Part shown: positions 49,495-60,511 of the stretch, in pieces | How positions within the stretch are numbered: the stretch's first letter is position 1 | Layout: each line of letters begins with the position of its first letter | From: Arabidopsis thaliana | Taxonomy: Eukaryota > Streptophyta > Magnoliopsida > Brassicales > Brassicaceae | Assembly: GCF_000001735.4 (NCBI RefSeq) | Contig: NC_003075.7 | Coordinates: 7,379,001 to 7,443,000, forward strand | Direction of reading: 5' to 3' | Length of the DNA stretch: 64,000 nucleotides | The notes under the pieces: generated by a model | What the model saw: the letters and a program-made list of their open reading frames with translations, nothing else | Database searches by the model: none | What the model was told of the DNA's origin: nothing | Program-made: the position numbers and the translations under genes

Positions 49495-50875
49495 CCCGAT
49501 CTTTTGTTTTCGATCTTTCTATATGTTATATGTGTATGTTTGTTACTTTGAGTTATGTAGCATATATAGATATGATGGGAGATTTATTGTATTTATAGTG
49601 TTTGATAAGGTTTAGTATATTAGGGTAATATTAAATTTAGGTATTTTGGATAAAGTACGTAAAGTTAATTAAAATATTTATCTCCTTGTTAATTTTTAAT
49701 CTTATAGTTAGAATTCTATATGAGGGTCCCTAATCTAGATAATAAAAATAGTGCCTAAAATATTATTCGGTCGAAAATTCCCTAGAATGCAGAGAGATAA
49801 GAAAAATCAAATCTAATTAGGTGTTCTTGTTCAGTTGGTGACAAGTGTCGACTTGAAAATGACAATGTTTGTGTTCTTTGTTTCATAGACCTACTACTAT
49901 CAACAAATGAGATAGTAGTATATACCTTTGAAACCCCTAAACTATTAATTAAGGATAATATTAATAAGAAGTGGAAGAATTCTAGCAGTTGTTTTTAAAG
50001 AAATACATATGAAACTTTAGGCGAGATATGAGGTTCATATTAGTTCATATATCGTTAGTGACCCAACATTTGGTATTATTCTCTTACGCTAATAAGAGTA
50101 GACAGACAATGAAAAGCGTTTGTTATGCTCAGTTCCGATATGAGTACTTGATAAGGTTTTAGAGCCACAAACTCGCCCTTTTTTGTTTAAATTTGGATTA
50201 TTACACACTACACAGAGACTTTAGTACAATTTGAGTAAGAAGAGCCAAGACAAGACAAAGAGTGATTTCATGTTTTATCAAACTGAATTCTGAAAAGGAG
50301 TGATGAAAGTCGAGGAAAATGCCGAATTGGTTCGCTAAACATACCTAAATGTAGGAGCCATTTTAAACCACATATGCAAATAAACATAATTTTGAACTAC
50401 CATACACTGCCAAAAAAAAAAAAAAAAAACTTCTATATATAATCATGTCAAAAAATAAGTTTCTGTGGTAAAAATAAAATAAAAATCATACTCACCTCAC
50501 TTAACTAAATTAGTAAGAATAAGCTTGTCTCCATAGATAACCCATAATGTTTTCTCTTCTAGGATTAATGGATCTCGACTCGAATCATCGTTAACGCGGT
50601 AACTCAATTTTGGGGTTTTAAACAGAATTTGATACTGATTATCAGATTTATCTAATTTTGAAGATCTTAAAGAGTTTCTGTTGAAAATCGAAGAACACAA
50701 TTAGTTTGATGTGTTTGTTGTTTGATCCTCTCTAGTTCATTTCATTCTATTTCCACTTCATTTCTATTGTCTTCTAATATAACCAAGCCACAATATGGTA
50801 AAAGAAAGATACAAGAGTAAAACTGGCAATATTACAAACACAGAACTTATAGACCATATACTTATAGTGCTTTGA
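49495..50875. other. AT4G12530 upstream region and 3' flank of AT4G12540
   Basis: No gene is supported. An 18-A run lies at about 50412-50429. The ORF at 50497-50700 (minus) has no domain. Confidence 0.4.
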
Positions 50876-52602
50876 TCATACACTTAACTCATGATCTTCC
50901 TCATTGCCACTCACTTCTTCTAACATTTCCATGAAACATTTCTTATTATTTCCTCTCACTGTTGTTGTTGTTGTCATCGAGTTGAACCGACTGTCATGAA
51001 TCGTTGCTTCTTCAAATCTTGTCCATAGCTCTTTCTTCAGAGTACTCTCACCTGCTTTTGTTCTGTTTCTCGTCATTATGCTCTCTGGTTCTTTAAACAA
51101 TGGAGTACTCTCAACCACCATTGACATGCTTCCCTCTAAGAAAACAGTAGAGAAAGTAACAAAACTCATCGATATGGAGTATTCATAAGACTCAATGAAA
51201 TGACCAAAACATCAACTTTTTTTATACCTGTAGTGTGTTTTGCTTCTGGTATAATGTTTGGAACATCAAAAGATCCACCAGTTTCATCAATTGGTTTCTT
51301 CTCATTCACAGGCTCCATTAAAACACATGTTTTAGGAGGAGAAAACCACCAAACCGGCGAGGATTCAAGATCCGTTTTTCTAGTTATCGGAGCATGTTGT
51401 ATTCCCAAGAGCTCAGGATACTTCGAGCAGAGATTGTCTGTTTTTTCAATACCAGATGATCCCAATTCAGAGCAGGTAGACTTACAAGCCCCTTGCTTTC
51501 CCAGTTGAGAAGATTCAGGAACCGGTTTAAACATTGTACACGATTTCGGAGGCGACAGCTTCAAGCAAGGTGTCATTAGAAGCTCAGACAGAATCTTTCT
51601 CCTGAGAACTGGTGAAGAACATGGCTTATACTCAACCAAATTTTCAGAGAAATCCATGGCATGGACTAAAGATTTACCAAGTCCTGCAGTTTTCAACGAC
51701 TCACCTCCTAAAACATCATCACTTGTTTCTTTAGAAGCTTCAAGCGGTTCATTTGCAACAGTGTCTGGAAAAATCCTTTTAGCTGTAAGCTTAGATGCAT
51801 TCTGGTGTTTTAGGAATTCAGATTTTCCTAAGGGTAGTGGTGTCAAAAGAAAGAGTTGTCTACCCTTGTCTGCGTTATGATCACCACGCCAATGCACAAG
51901 AGGAGAAGGAGAGACTAAGGGCTCAAATTGAGTAGGCTCAGGACTCTCAACATCAAACAAATCTTCTTCTTCGTTTGTGCTCATCAAAGACTGTTCTTCC
52001 TGATCCTCTGGAAGCAACTGAAAATCAGACATCGCTTCTTGCAATCGAGGAAACCATGGCTGCATACGTAAAAACAGGTTTAAAAATCTAAAGCAAAATT
52101 GTCAAACACTATAAGGAAATGAAACAAAGCACACAATAGGTGTAAAAGGAATGAAACCTTTAGTGAGGAAAGCATATCAGACAACACAGTTCTGAAAGAT
52201 TCAACTTCTATTAACCCGTGCTTGCTCACGGTCTTACGCTTTGTGGCTTCAACAACAAGCTCATCAATCTGACATTCCAAAATATGATTCCTTAAAGTTA
52301 AAACACACAAGCTCTCAGATAAAGTTTCAAAAAGGAAACATCTCTAGGTAAGAGAAGCAAGTACCTGGAGAAGAACAGATCTAATATCAGAATGCACAAG
52401 GAAGAGTTGATCCAATTCACAATCATTGTATTCTTCTTCTTCTTCTGCATGTAACACTTGATTAACTGCAAGATAATCACTCACTCACTCAGAGAACAAA
52501 ACCATCTCCAAAGATGTTTGATTTTTGCCAAATTTCCAAATTGAACAAGAAGAGTGTAGATAGAGATATACCTGTATCTCTTCTGGTTATATAAGGTTCC
52601 AT
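50876..52602 (-). CDS. AT4G12540: Five-exon gene of unknown function (AT4G12540), 444 aa
   Basis: Minus-strand exons by GT-AG sites and frame: 52602-52572, 52465-52365, 52268-52158, 52059-51228, 51135-50876. They join to 444 codons plus a TGA stop. The start is MEPYITRRDT. Residues about 12-100 look helical (LDQLFLVHSDIRSVLLQ, IDELVVEATKRK, FRTVLSDMLSSLK, WFPRLQEAM). The large fourth exon is rich in S, P, E and D and looks disordered. Two similar motifs stand out: KLSPPKSCTMFKPV and WFSPPKTCVLMEPV. The C-terminus has a TTTTT run and an acidic end. I do not recognise the family. The SPPK motifs could be proline-directed kinase sites, which is only a guess. It splits the 8CM array and is unrelated to it. 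Confidence 0.82.
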
Positions 52603-53000
52603 TTCACTATCTAGCTTTCACTATGAATTTTGTAATAATCTGGATCTGGAGAGTCGCAAACAAACAGACAAACAAAAAACATTACAAATCGGTATCTAGA
52701 TATCGCGTGCTTCTTCAATTGAGAAACAAAATTATCCAGATTTCGAAGAACCAAAATCTGGTATTCAAAAAGGGATTTCGAAATTGAAATTGAAAACGAT
52801 GATAGAGAGATTGAAGAGAAAGGACCTGCTTAAACGGAGAATTAGGTCAAGTATATGTTGAGTTAACAGGTATGGTTACCGGTCGGCGGCGAGAGTAGAC
52901 GATTTCAATTGCACCGTCGTTAGGGTTTTTGTAGAAGAAGACGAAGAGCGGGATTTTGTATTTTTCGAATTTGGGGTTTCAAGTTTGGAGAAGATGAAAG
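52603..53000 (-). promoter_or_regulatory. 5' UTR and promoter region of AT4G12540
   Basis: The minus strand upstream of the start holds C/T-rich leader sequence (for example about 52815-52790). A possible 5' UTR intron has its donor at about 52827 (AG|GTCCTT) and its acceptor before 52640 (CCAG). No transcript data; the boundaries are guesses. Confidence 0.3.
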
Positions 53001-55259
53001 ACAGAGAGAAACTACGCGAAATTAAATGTTTTTTTTTTTGTCTTACTATAAAAATAATTTATATAAGTGATTGGGCTAAAGTTTAAAGTGGCCCGCCCTG
53101 TAATTAATATTATCAATGAAGCCCAATATTATGGTTGTTATTACAAGCTTGATCTGTTACGTAATTATGGTTCAACTATGATTTAATCTACGGTACATTT
53201 TTAAAGATTATTTCTATAATTATGTATTAATATTATGGTTATATAATATATATATATATATATATATAAATGAATGAAATTGTGTTATTTTAATAGTATT
53301 TACATTTTATAATTACATTTTCATATTATGATTAGATAAAAAGAACAAGACGTTTTTTCAGTAGTAGTATAATATTGCTCTAATATTGCTGCAATCTTCG
53401 AATGAGTATGTATGTCGCCACAATATTCCGAGTTGGAAGTACTGTTGTGGGGTGGGTTTTGATCGTTGAATAAAAGACGTATGTTACATTCTTTACAGAC
53501 TGCTCTGGATTGGTGAAAATGTTGTATACACCGATCAAATGGCCATGTTTTGAAACATACTTAGAAGATAGTGAAGAATAAGCGTGAGTTAATTTACTTT
53601 TTTATTTTCAGTTTTTCGTAATGCCAATATTAATATGTATAAATTGGCACGAAATGCATGTATATATCCTACACTATATTTATATATATATATATATATG
53701 TAAATAATATTTCTCCAACTTGACTTTTTGAGCCTTTTAATATTAATGAAGTTGTTGGTAAACAAAAAATAGCTACATTTTTTAATGATATGGTACTAAT
53801 CACACCCATAATATTTTAGGTCTCGTTTTTCTGATGTGGGATTTTCAATGAAAATGATGATATTTCTAGCTATTCATAATTTTTCTATGAAAACCTAAGC
53901 ACAAAGGTCGTTTGGTACTATCGGTTATGTGATAATGTGAATCAAATATTTGCAAATCCCATAAGTATCGGGTCAACTTTCAAAAAATAAAATTACACAG
54001 ATGATTAAACTTGGTTTCAGTTGATGATTGTTTCTGATCATTGACGATTTTATGCCACTATTATATGTATTGTGGTGAACTGGTGATCGATGATATTGTG
54101 GTCATGATCATCGACTTGTTACTTATTTTTTGTTAGTTAACCCAACGATTTCAGATGGAAACATATATTAACACGGTGACATAAAAATGATTTTGTTCAT
54201 CAAGGATTAACTTTACCTTGATCAACAAGACGATGAATCATTACTTGGTTTAAAGTTTAAACTAATTGAACCATATCAACATCTTTCATTTTCACTTCTT
54301 TTAGAAATACTATGTTTATTAAAGAGAAATTAATTATAAAATTAAATAGTAAAACAGAAAGTTAGTTAAGTTAGACGAATTTGGATTTTCACTTTTGATC
54401 TCAAATTTGTGTCAAACTCTTTTTGGGACATTTCTAACGTTGGAATTATACGACTGAGATATACCTCTATTTAATTAAAAATATATATATATCCAAACTA
54501 GTCTATTGTCCATCTTGTAACCCCTGATATACAGAATTATTTAATAAGTCCATTTGCGATTACAAAAACAATTATCACATGAAAATGAAATCATAACTTT
54601 GTCTTTGTGTGAGAGTTAAGTATATTAAATTATGTTTTTAAAATAATGGTTTTATATAAGTCTTCCCCGTGACAAACGGGTTTGTTGAAGGGGCATAAGA
54701 AATGTTCACATGGCCAACGTGAAAGAATAAAGAACAATTGTTCCTTTTTCGATATCCTTAGTTATGTACATATTGGGTAACCGAATGTTAACACAAATCT
54801 CTATATACTATATAGACTTAACATTTGGATTCTGTGCCAAGAAAACCTTTATATTTGTCAATTTTTGAAATTTTAATCATCGTGAAGGCCCGTACATATA
54901 TATTGATAGAATTCATAAATTTGGGAGTAATGTCTAACAAACTTATACCACCAAATTGTTAGAGTAAATATTTTGATTTTCGACATGCAGTTACCAACTA
55001 AGTTGTTAATTAGAACAATATATTTTTAGAAATTGCCACCTAATTTGAACCATTTAAGTGTTCTCAAATAATCAAATCATATCTATAAAAAAATTAGTCA
55101 ACTAAACCCCTATTAAGAAAAATCAACAATTAAAACCTTCTCATTTTTCTCCTAATGAATATCCTATAAATACCCACTAAACACTTATATTTCTCTCCAC
55201 CAATCTCAAAGCAAATTATATACACTACTACTTCTTGATCTTTTGTACTATACAAACAT
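53001..55259. other. Upstream region of AT4G12545 (AIR1B-like)
   Basis: No gene. TA microsatellites at about 53246-53268 and 53682-53700. From about 53545 to 55259 it is a diverged copy of about 56470-60175, the AIR1 upstream region, without that region's later insertions. A TATA box (TATAAATA) is at 55165-55172, 88 bases before the ATG. Confidence 0.65.
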
Positions 55260-55586
55260 ATGGCTCCAAGAACCTCTCTTGCACTCTTCGTTTCTCTCAA
55301 CCTCCTCTTCTTCACTTGCACCTCTGCAACCACAGGGACTTGTCCTATACAGATCAGTACTTGTGCCAATGTGCTCAATCTAGTGGACCTAACATTGGGA
55401 AACCCACCTGTAAAGCCATGTTGCTCGCTCATCCAAGGCTTGGCTGACCTTGAGGCTGCGGCCTGCCTCTGCACTGCGCTCAAAGCTAGCATTCTTGGAA
55501 TTGTCAATATTAACCTTCCTATCAATCTCAGCGTACTCCTCAATGTTTGTAGTAGGAATGCTCCAAAGGGTTTCCAGTGCGCGTAA
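55260..55586 (+). CDS. AT4G12545: 8CM protein, AIR1 paralog (AT4G12545, AIR1B-like)
   Basis: Intronless, 108 residues, opposite strand to the AZI genes. Signal-like segment about 5-24, no hinge, 8CM at C28, C35, C54-C55, C69-x-C71, C97, C107. Compared with AIR1 it lacks three residues between the first two motif cysteines (CPIQISTC against CPKNSIEIGTC), an in-frame 9-base loss. All eight cysteines remain. AIR1 genes were found as auxin-induced in root cultures and may act at the cell wall or membrane. The 5' leader and TATA box nearly match those of AIR1, so similar regulation is likely. The start at 55260 follows 'acaaacat'. Confidence 0.92.
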   Translation: MAPRTSLALFVSLNLLFFTCTSATTGTCPIQISTCANVLNLVDLTLGNPPVKPCCSLIQGLADLEAAACLCTALKASILGIVNINLPINLSVLLNVCSRNAPKGFQCA

Positions 55587-58501
55587 GTTGAATACCTATG
55601 ACATACCTATAAAACAAACGAATCATACTGATACTTGAACATGTTTTCTTATCTACTTGTTGTTGTTCTAAGGTTTTTTTTTTTCTTGGATTGTTAAAAA
55701 TGAACGTACGTTCTGATGCAATAATGGAAATGGAGTTGTGTGTATAATTGGCAAGTTTATATCTACTCCTTCGCTTCGTTGTTCCTTCGTCTCTTCTTTG
55801 TAATTGTGTATTTCAAATTTGCTTAATAAAAATATGGGTGAAAGACCTGTGTTCTCCCACAAATAGATGGTCTTTCCGCGAATGTGAAACAAATGTTTTT
55901 TATCATTGTTGGTCAACTAAGTAGGTCGTTCGACCCCTACGAATCCGTAAATTGAGGAGCATGCCGCATAAAGTTTCATATAGTACCACAACTACACAAA
56001 TTTCAGACCTCGTTCCGAGTTCACACAAAATAAAAATTAAAGTTTTGTATCCCCTAAATCGAAAGTTCGAGACTTCAGTCCCTTAAATTCAAAATTTGTG
56101 ATTTAATATTGGTTTAAGTCATAAACCTGATAAATCTTTGGCTTTCTTCTTAATTCGCTGAGGCAAAGTCGATGAAGACACTGGATTTCCCTTTTTCTTC
56201 TTCTCAGAATCCTTGTTCATCATCTTCATCTTCAATTAAAGATTTGACAGTAGAAGCCAGTTCGTGGAGCCCGAGAGCATGATGTTGTTACACAAGAGTA
56301 TATGCCATATATTCTTGGAGGTATAACCATATCCGACATTGTCAAGTTTATTCCCAGTACCGTCCCAAGAACTTCCAAAACCCACATGAACCAATGTTGA
56401 TTGAGAGTCTTTTTAAATCTCTTGGACATTTGGCCAGCAACTCCTAATTTGGACAGTTGGTGCTTCGTCGTTTGGCCAGCCACGGTTTTGAAACCTACTT
56501 AGAAGAAGTAGAGAAGAATAAGCATGGATTTTTCATCAGTTTCTTTATCTCTAGTTTCCCACAATGACACTGTTAATGGAGATAAATTAGTACGGAATAC
56601 TCGCGTATAATAGCCACACTATATTTTGTATGTATGTAAATAATATTTCTCCAACTTGATTTCTTGAACCTTTTAAAATTAATCAAGTTGTTGACAAAAT
56701 AGCTAATTTTTTTAAATATATGGTACTAATTATCACACCCATAATATTTTAGGTCTCGTTTTTTTGATGCGGAATTTTTAATGCAAATGATGACTCTTCT
56801 CGCAATTAGTAGTTTTTTGTGTGGGTAATATCCAATAAAACCCTAAGCATCATAAGTTGTTTGGTACTATAGGTTATGTGAATAAATTATCTTTACAAAT
56901 CCCATAAGTATCGGGTCAACTTTCAAAAAGTAAATTATCTAGCAAATTCAACTTCGTTTCCACTTGATGATTGTTTTTGATCATTGACGATTTATATCAT
57001 TATTATATGTATGTAGATGTAGTCTGATCGATATGATATTGTGGTGATCATCGTCGCTTGTTACTTATTCTCCGTTAACCAAACGATTTCAGATTTATGG
57101 AAACATATATTTATACGGTGCCATGAAAATGATTAATGTTCATTAAGGATTAACTTTGCCTTTATCAACAAGACGGATGAACACCACAATATCATTACTT
57201 GGTTTAAAGTTTAAACATTGAACCATATATCGTAGTTGTTCAAAAAAAACTATGTTTAGAAATACTATGTTTATCAAAGTTTAGAAATACTATGTTTATC
57301 AAAGAAAAACTAATTATAAAATAAAAGAAAAACTAATAAAAAACAATTAACTGATTCTATAGTAAAGAATGATTTGGCATGATGATTATCATACTATTAC
57401 AAGCCTGTCGAACGAATAACTACTAAATTCTAGATCTATCCTCCTATAGCTTCTGCCCGGGAACCATATTTTGGCATATGCGACCTTATTTTATAATACG
57501 AACATCGTAAAAAAAAAAAACAAGAATACACGATTTGCCTCACACACAAAAAAGAATCCCACTAATACACGAAGTTTATATGTTATTGATTCAGCAAAAG
57601 GATAAAAGGTAGTATGATCTTGCACATACATCTCCCATTCAATATAAATCAGAAAAACATATTGTACTAAAGAGAAATATCGATGATGATTTTGTCGTTA
57701 TTACACCTTAGTATAGATTTAGAATATATTTGGATCTAAACCTCACAATATATATATTATTCATATTGGATATGGCTATCCTTTCATAGTTGCAATTGGC
57801 CGCATAGTATTCATAATTTGTCTTTTCTTTAGGATGTAAAATTTGTATTCATCCACAAATCATTTTCAGAACAAATGCATTCTTGTTTTGAAGTTTAAAA
57901 AGAGAAACAGAGCTTAATAGTAATACAGAAAGTTTTTTAAGTTAGACAAATTCACTCTATCAATTTGACTTTTGATCTCAAATTTGTGTTAAATTTTTTT
58001 GGGACAACTCTAACGTTGAAATCATACGGCTGAAATATCACTCCCATTTAAAAATAATATTCCAAACTAGTCTATCTGTCCATCTTGTAACCCCTGATAT
58101 ACGGAATTATTTGATAAGTCCAACCATTTGAGATTACAAAAACAATTATCACATGAAAATGATATCATAACTTTGTCTTCGTGTGAGACTGTGTAGATTA
58201 ACTTATGTTTTAGAAATAATTGTTATATAAGTCTGCCCCGTGACAAACGGATTAATGAAGGATAATAAGATATGTTCACATGGCCAACGTGAAAGCATAA
58301 AAAACAATTATTTATTTTTAGATATATTTTAATTTTAATTTGATTTAAATATTGTACCTGGTTTTCAAATAACCACATCTAAGGCGTTAGCTAGTAATTT
58401 ATGTCATTGAAAAAAGCCAGAAAGAAACAAAAGAACATTCTTCATGTAATTGGCTTCTGTGAAAAATGAATTTAAAAAAATACTTCTAACAAGTTGATAA
58501 A
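55587..58501. other. AT4G12545-AIR1 spacer
   Basis: Contains the 3' UTR of the left gene, a decayed coding-like patch on the minus strand (about 56120-56490, see findings), and from about 56470 the diverged copy of the AT4G12545 upstream region. About 57350-57880 has no match in the other copy, so it is an insertion here or a deletion there. No intact gene. Confidence 0.5.
55825..55830 (+). terminator. Probable poly(A) signal of AT4G12545
   Basis: AATAAA about 240 bases after the stop, in 'gcttAATAAAaatat'. The same context follows AIR1 at 60775, which supports shared 3' ends. Confidence 0.5.
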
Positions 58502-59017
58502 TAGGTCTGGACATAAAAATCGGAACCCGAGTACTCTAATCGGCGTCAACCTAACATTTTGAACTGAATCCCAACCCAAAAAATTAGATTTATCCTACTA
58601 AATCCTATATTCCTTATTTCTTTTACTTATAATCCCTAACTTGAACTCCATCTAAATCTGAATCTGAACATACTCTCAAAATAAGTACATACTAATAACT
58701 TTAGACTTGAATATCCAAATTTTTTACTTAAATACCCGCAATATAAGTACATACACAAATTTTTATCCAAAACCTAGATATTTACCTAAATTGTTTTGGG
58801 TATTTGCATAATATTTTGAGTATTTGTGTACCCAAAAAGAATCGGGTATTTAATAGTTCTAAAAATTTATACATGATTTTATCCAAACTCGAAAAAACCA
58901 AAACCGAAATCGAACCATTTTTATATTTACCCTATTAGATTTTATTTTATTTTTCCTATTTCGAACACGGATGGTTCCTACCAGATTCTGCCCTAAGTTT
59001 CTTAATGTTCAGACCTA
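58502..59017. mobile_element. Non-autonomous hAT-like element (516 bp)
   Basis: Ends TAGGTCTGGACAT and ATGTTCAGACCTA are inverted repeats (12 of 13 matching). Flanks are TTGATAAA (58494-58501) and TTGATAAG (59018-59025), an 8-bp target duplication with one mismatch. Both are hallmarks of hAT elements. The interior has no transposase ORF. Confidence 0.75.
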
Positions 59018-59270
59018 TTGATAAGTATGAGTTTTATCAATGAGCATCAAGTAAAAGTGAGAGTCTTGATTCTGCTTTAAAACATGAAAGTTTTTATTGT
59101 ATAATATGGATATCGAAGAGGCTAATTCAGATATATAAAATTACATAATACCTGATTTATTAGAGTCCATATAATTTACATAAGACTTTCCACGACTAAT
59201 TTATATAGTTAAAATACTATATTTGATTATATTTTTAGTAATCGTGAAGACTCGTTCATATATTGATATA

Positions 59271-59811
59271 CAGTATAACCTCTATAAATTAATACTCTAT
59301 AAATTAATAACCTCTATAAATTAATAAATTATTCCGGTCCCGAGTTAGGACCAGTGTAAAAAATGACATAAATCGATAAATTAATAAGATAATATTTTTT
59401 TTGAAAATTCTATGTAAATCTATGGTCCTATCAATATCATAAATTAATAATTGTATAAATGTATCAACTATATATATATATATATTATGTAAAAAAATTC
59501 TTTATAATATATTTATTATACTTTTTTGCTTAAATTCATATTTGTTCTTTGTTTGATTATAGTTTTCATATTTTACTGTATCAAAACTTTTAGTGTTGTT
59601 TTCTAAACATTATTATTATGTTTTACTTGTAACTGGTTCTAGAAATATATATTCTATAATGAAGGAAATCTTATAGAAATTTTTAAAATGTTACCAAATT
59701 AGGAAAATCTCTCTATAAATTGATAAATATTAATTTATCGATAAATTAATACCTCTCTAAATTAATAAAATTTCGCAGTCCCAACATTACTAATTTATAG
59801 AGGTTTTACTG
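59271..59811. mobile_element. EMIGRANT-type MITE (541 bp)
   Basis: Begins CAGTATAACCTCTATAAATT and ends with the inverted form AATTTATAGAGGTTTTACTG, flanked by TA on both sides (59269-59270, 59812-59813). These termini and TA duplication are those of the Arabidopsis EMIGRANT (pogo-like, Lemi1-mobilised) family, and the length is what I recall for full copies. It lies 365 bases before the AIR1 start codon. Confidence 0.88.
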
Positions 59812-60081
59812 TAATTCGTAAATTTTGAGAGTAGTTTTTAACCAACTTACACCACCAATTTATTAGAGTACATATTTTGATTTTCGATATGCAATCTTGT
59901 TACCAACTAAGTTGTTAATTAGGACCATATACTCTTAGAAATTGCCAGCTAATTTGAACAATGACCATTTAAGTGTTTTCAAATAATCAAATCATATCCA
60001 TATAAAAATAATTAGTCAACTAATCCCCTATTAAGAAAAATCAACAATTAAAACATTCTCATTTCCTCCTAATGAATACCC

Positions 60082-60089
60082 TATAAATA
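60082..60089 (+). promoter_or_regulatory. AIR1 TATA box
   Basis: TATAAATA, 87 bases before the AIR1 ATG, in the same context as in the paralog at 55165 (ccTATAAATAccca). Confidence 0.7.
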
Positions 60090-60175
60090 CCCACTAAAAA
60101 CTTACATTTCTCCCACCAATCTCAAAGCAAATTAAATACACTACTACTTCTTGAGCTTTTAAACTACACAAACAA

Positions 60176-60511
60176 ATGGCTCCAAGAACCCCCCTTGCAC
60201 TCTTCGTTTCTCTCAACCTCCTCTTCTTCACTTACACCTCTGCAACCACAGGGACTTGTCCTAAAAATTCCATAGAGATCGGTACTTGTGTCACTGTGCT
60301 CAATCTAGTGGACCTAACATTGGGAAACCCACCTGTAAAGCCATGTTGCTCGCTCATCCAAGGCTTGGCTGACCTTGAGGCCGCGGTCTGCCTTTGCACT
60401 GCAGTCAAGGCTAGCATTCTTGGAATTGTCAATATTAACCTTCCTATCAATCTCAGCGTACTCCTCAATGTTTGTAGTAGGAATGCTCCAAAGAGTTTCC
60501 AGTGCGCGTAA
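60176..60511 (+). CDS. AIR1: AIR1 (AT4G12550), auxin-induced 8CM protein
   Basis: Intronless, 111 residues. Signal-like segment about 5-24 ([17 protein letters not shown]), then directly the 8CM: C28, C38, C57-C58, C72-x-C74, C100, C110, ending FQCA. No proline-rich hinge. AIR1 is known as an auxin-induced gene of lateral-root-forming root cultures; its product is predicted to be secreted and linked to the membrane-wall interface. It is nearly the same as the paralog at 55260 apart from the spacing between the first two cysteines and a few substitutions. Its upstream region differs through two transposon insertions. The start at 60176 follows 'acacaaaca', the same context as in the paralog. 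Confidence 0.95.
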   Translation: MAPRTPLALFVSLNLLFFTYTSATTGTCPKNSIEIGTCVTVLNLVDLTLGNPPVKPCCSLIQGLADLEAAVCLCTAVKASILGIVNINLPINLSVLLNVCSRNAPKSFQCA

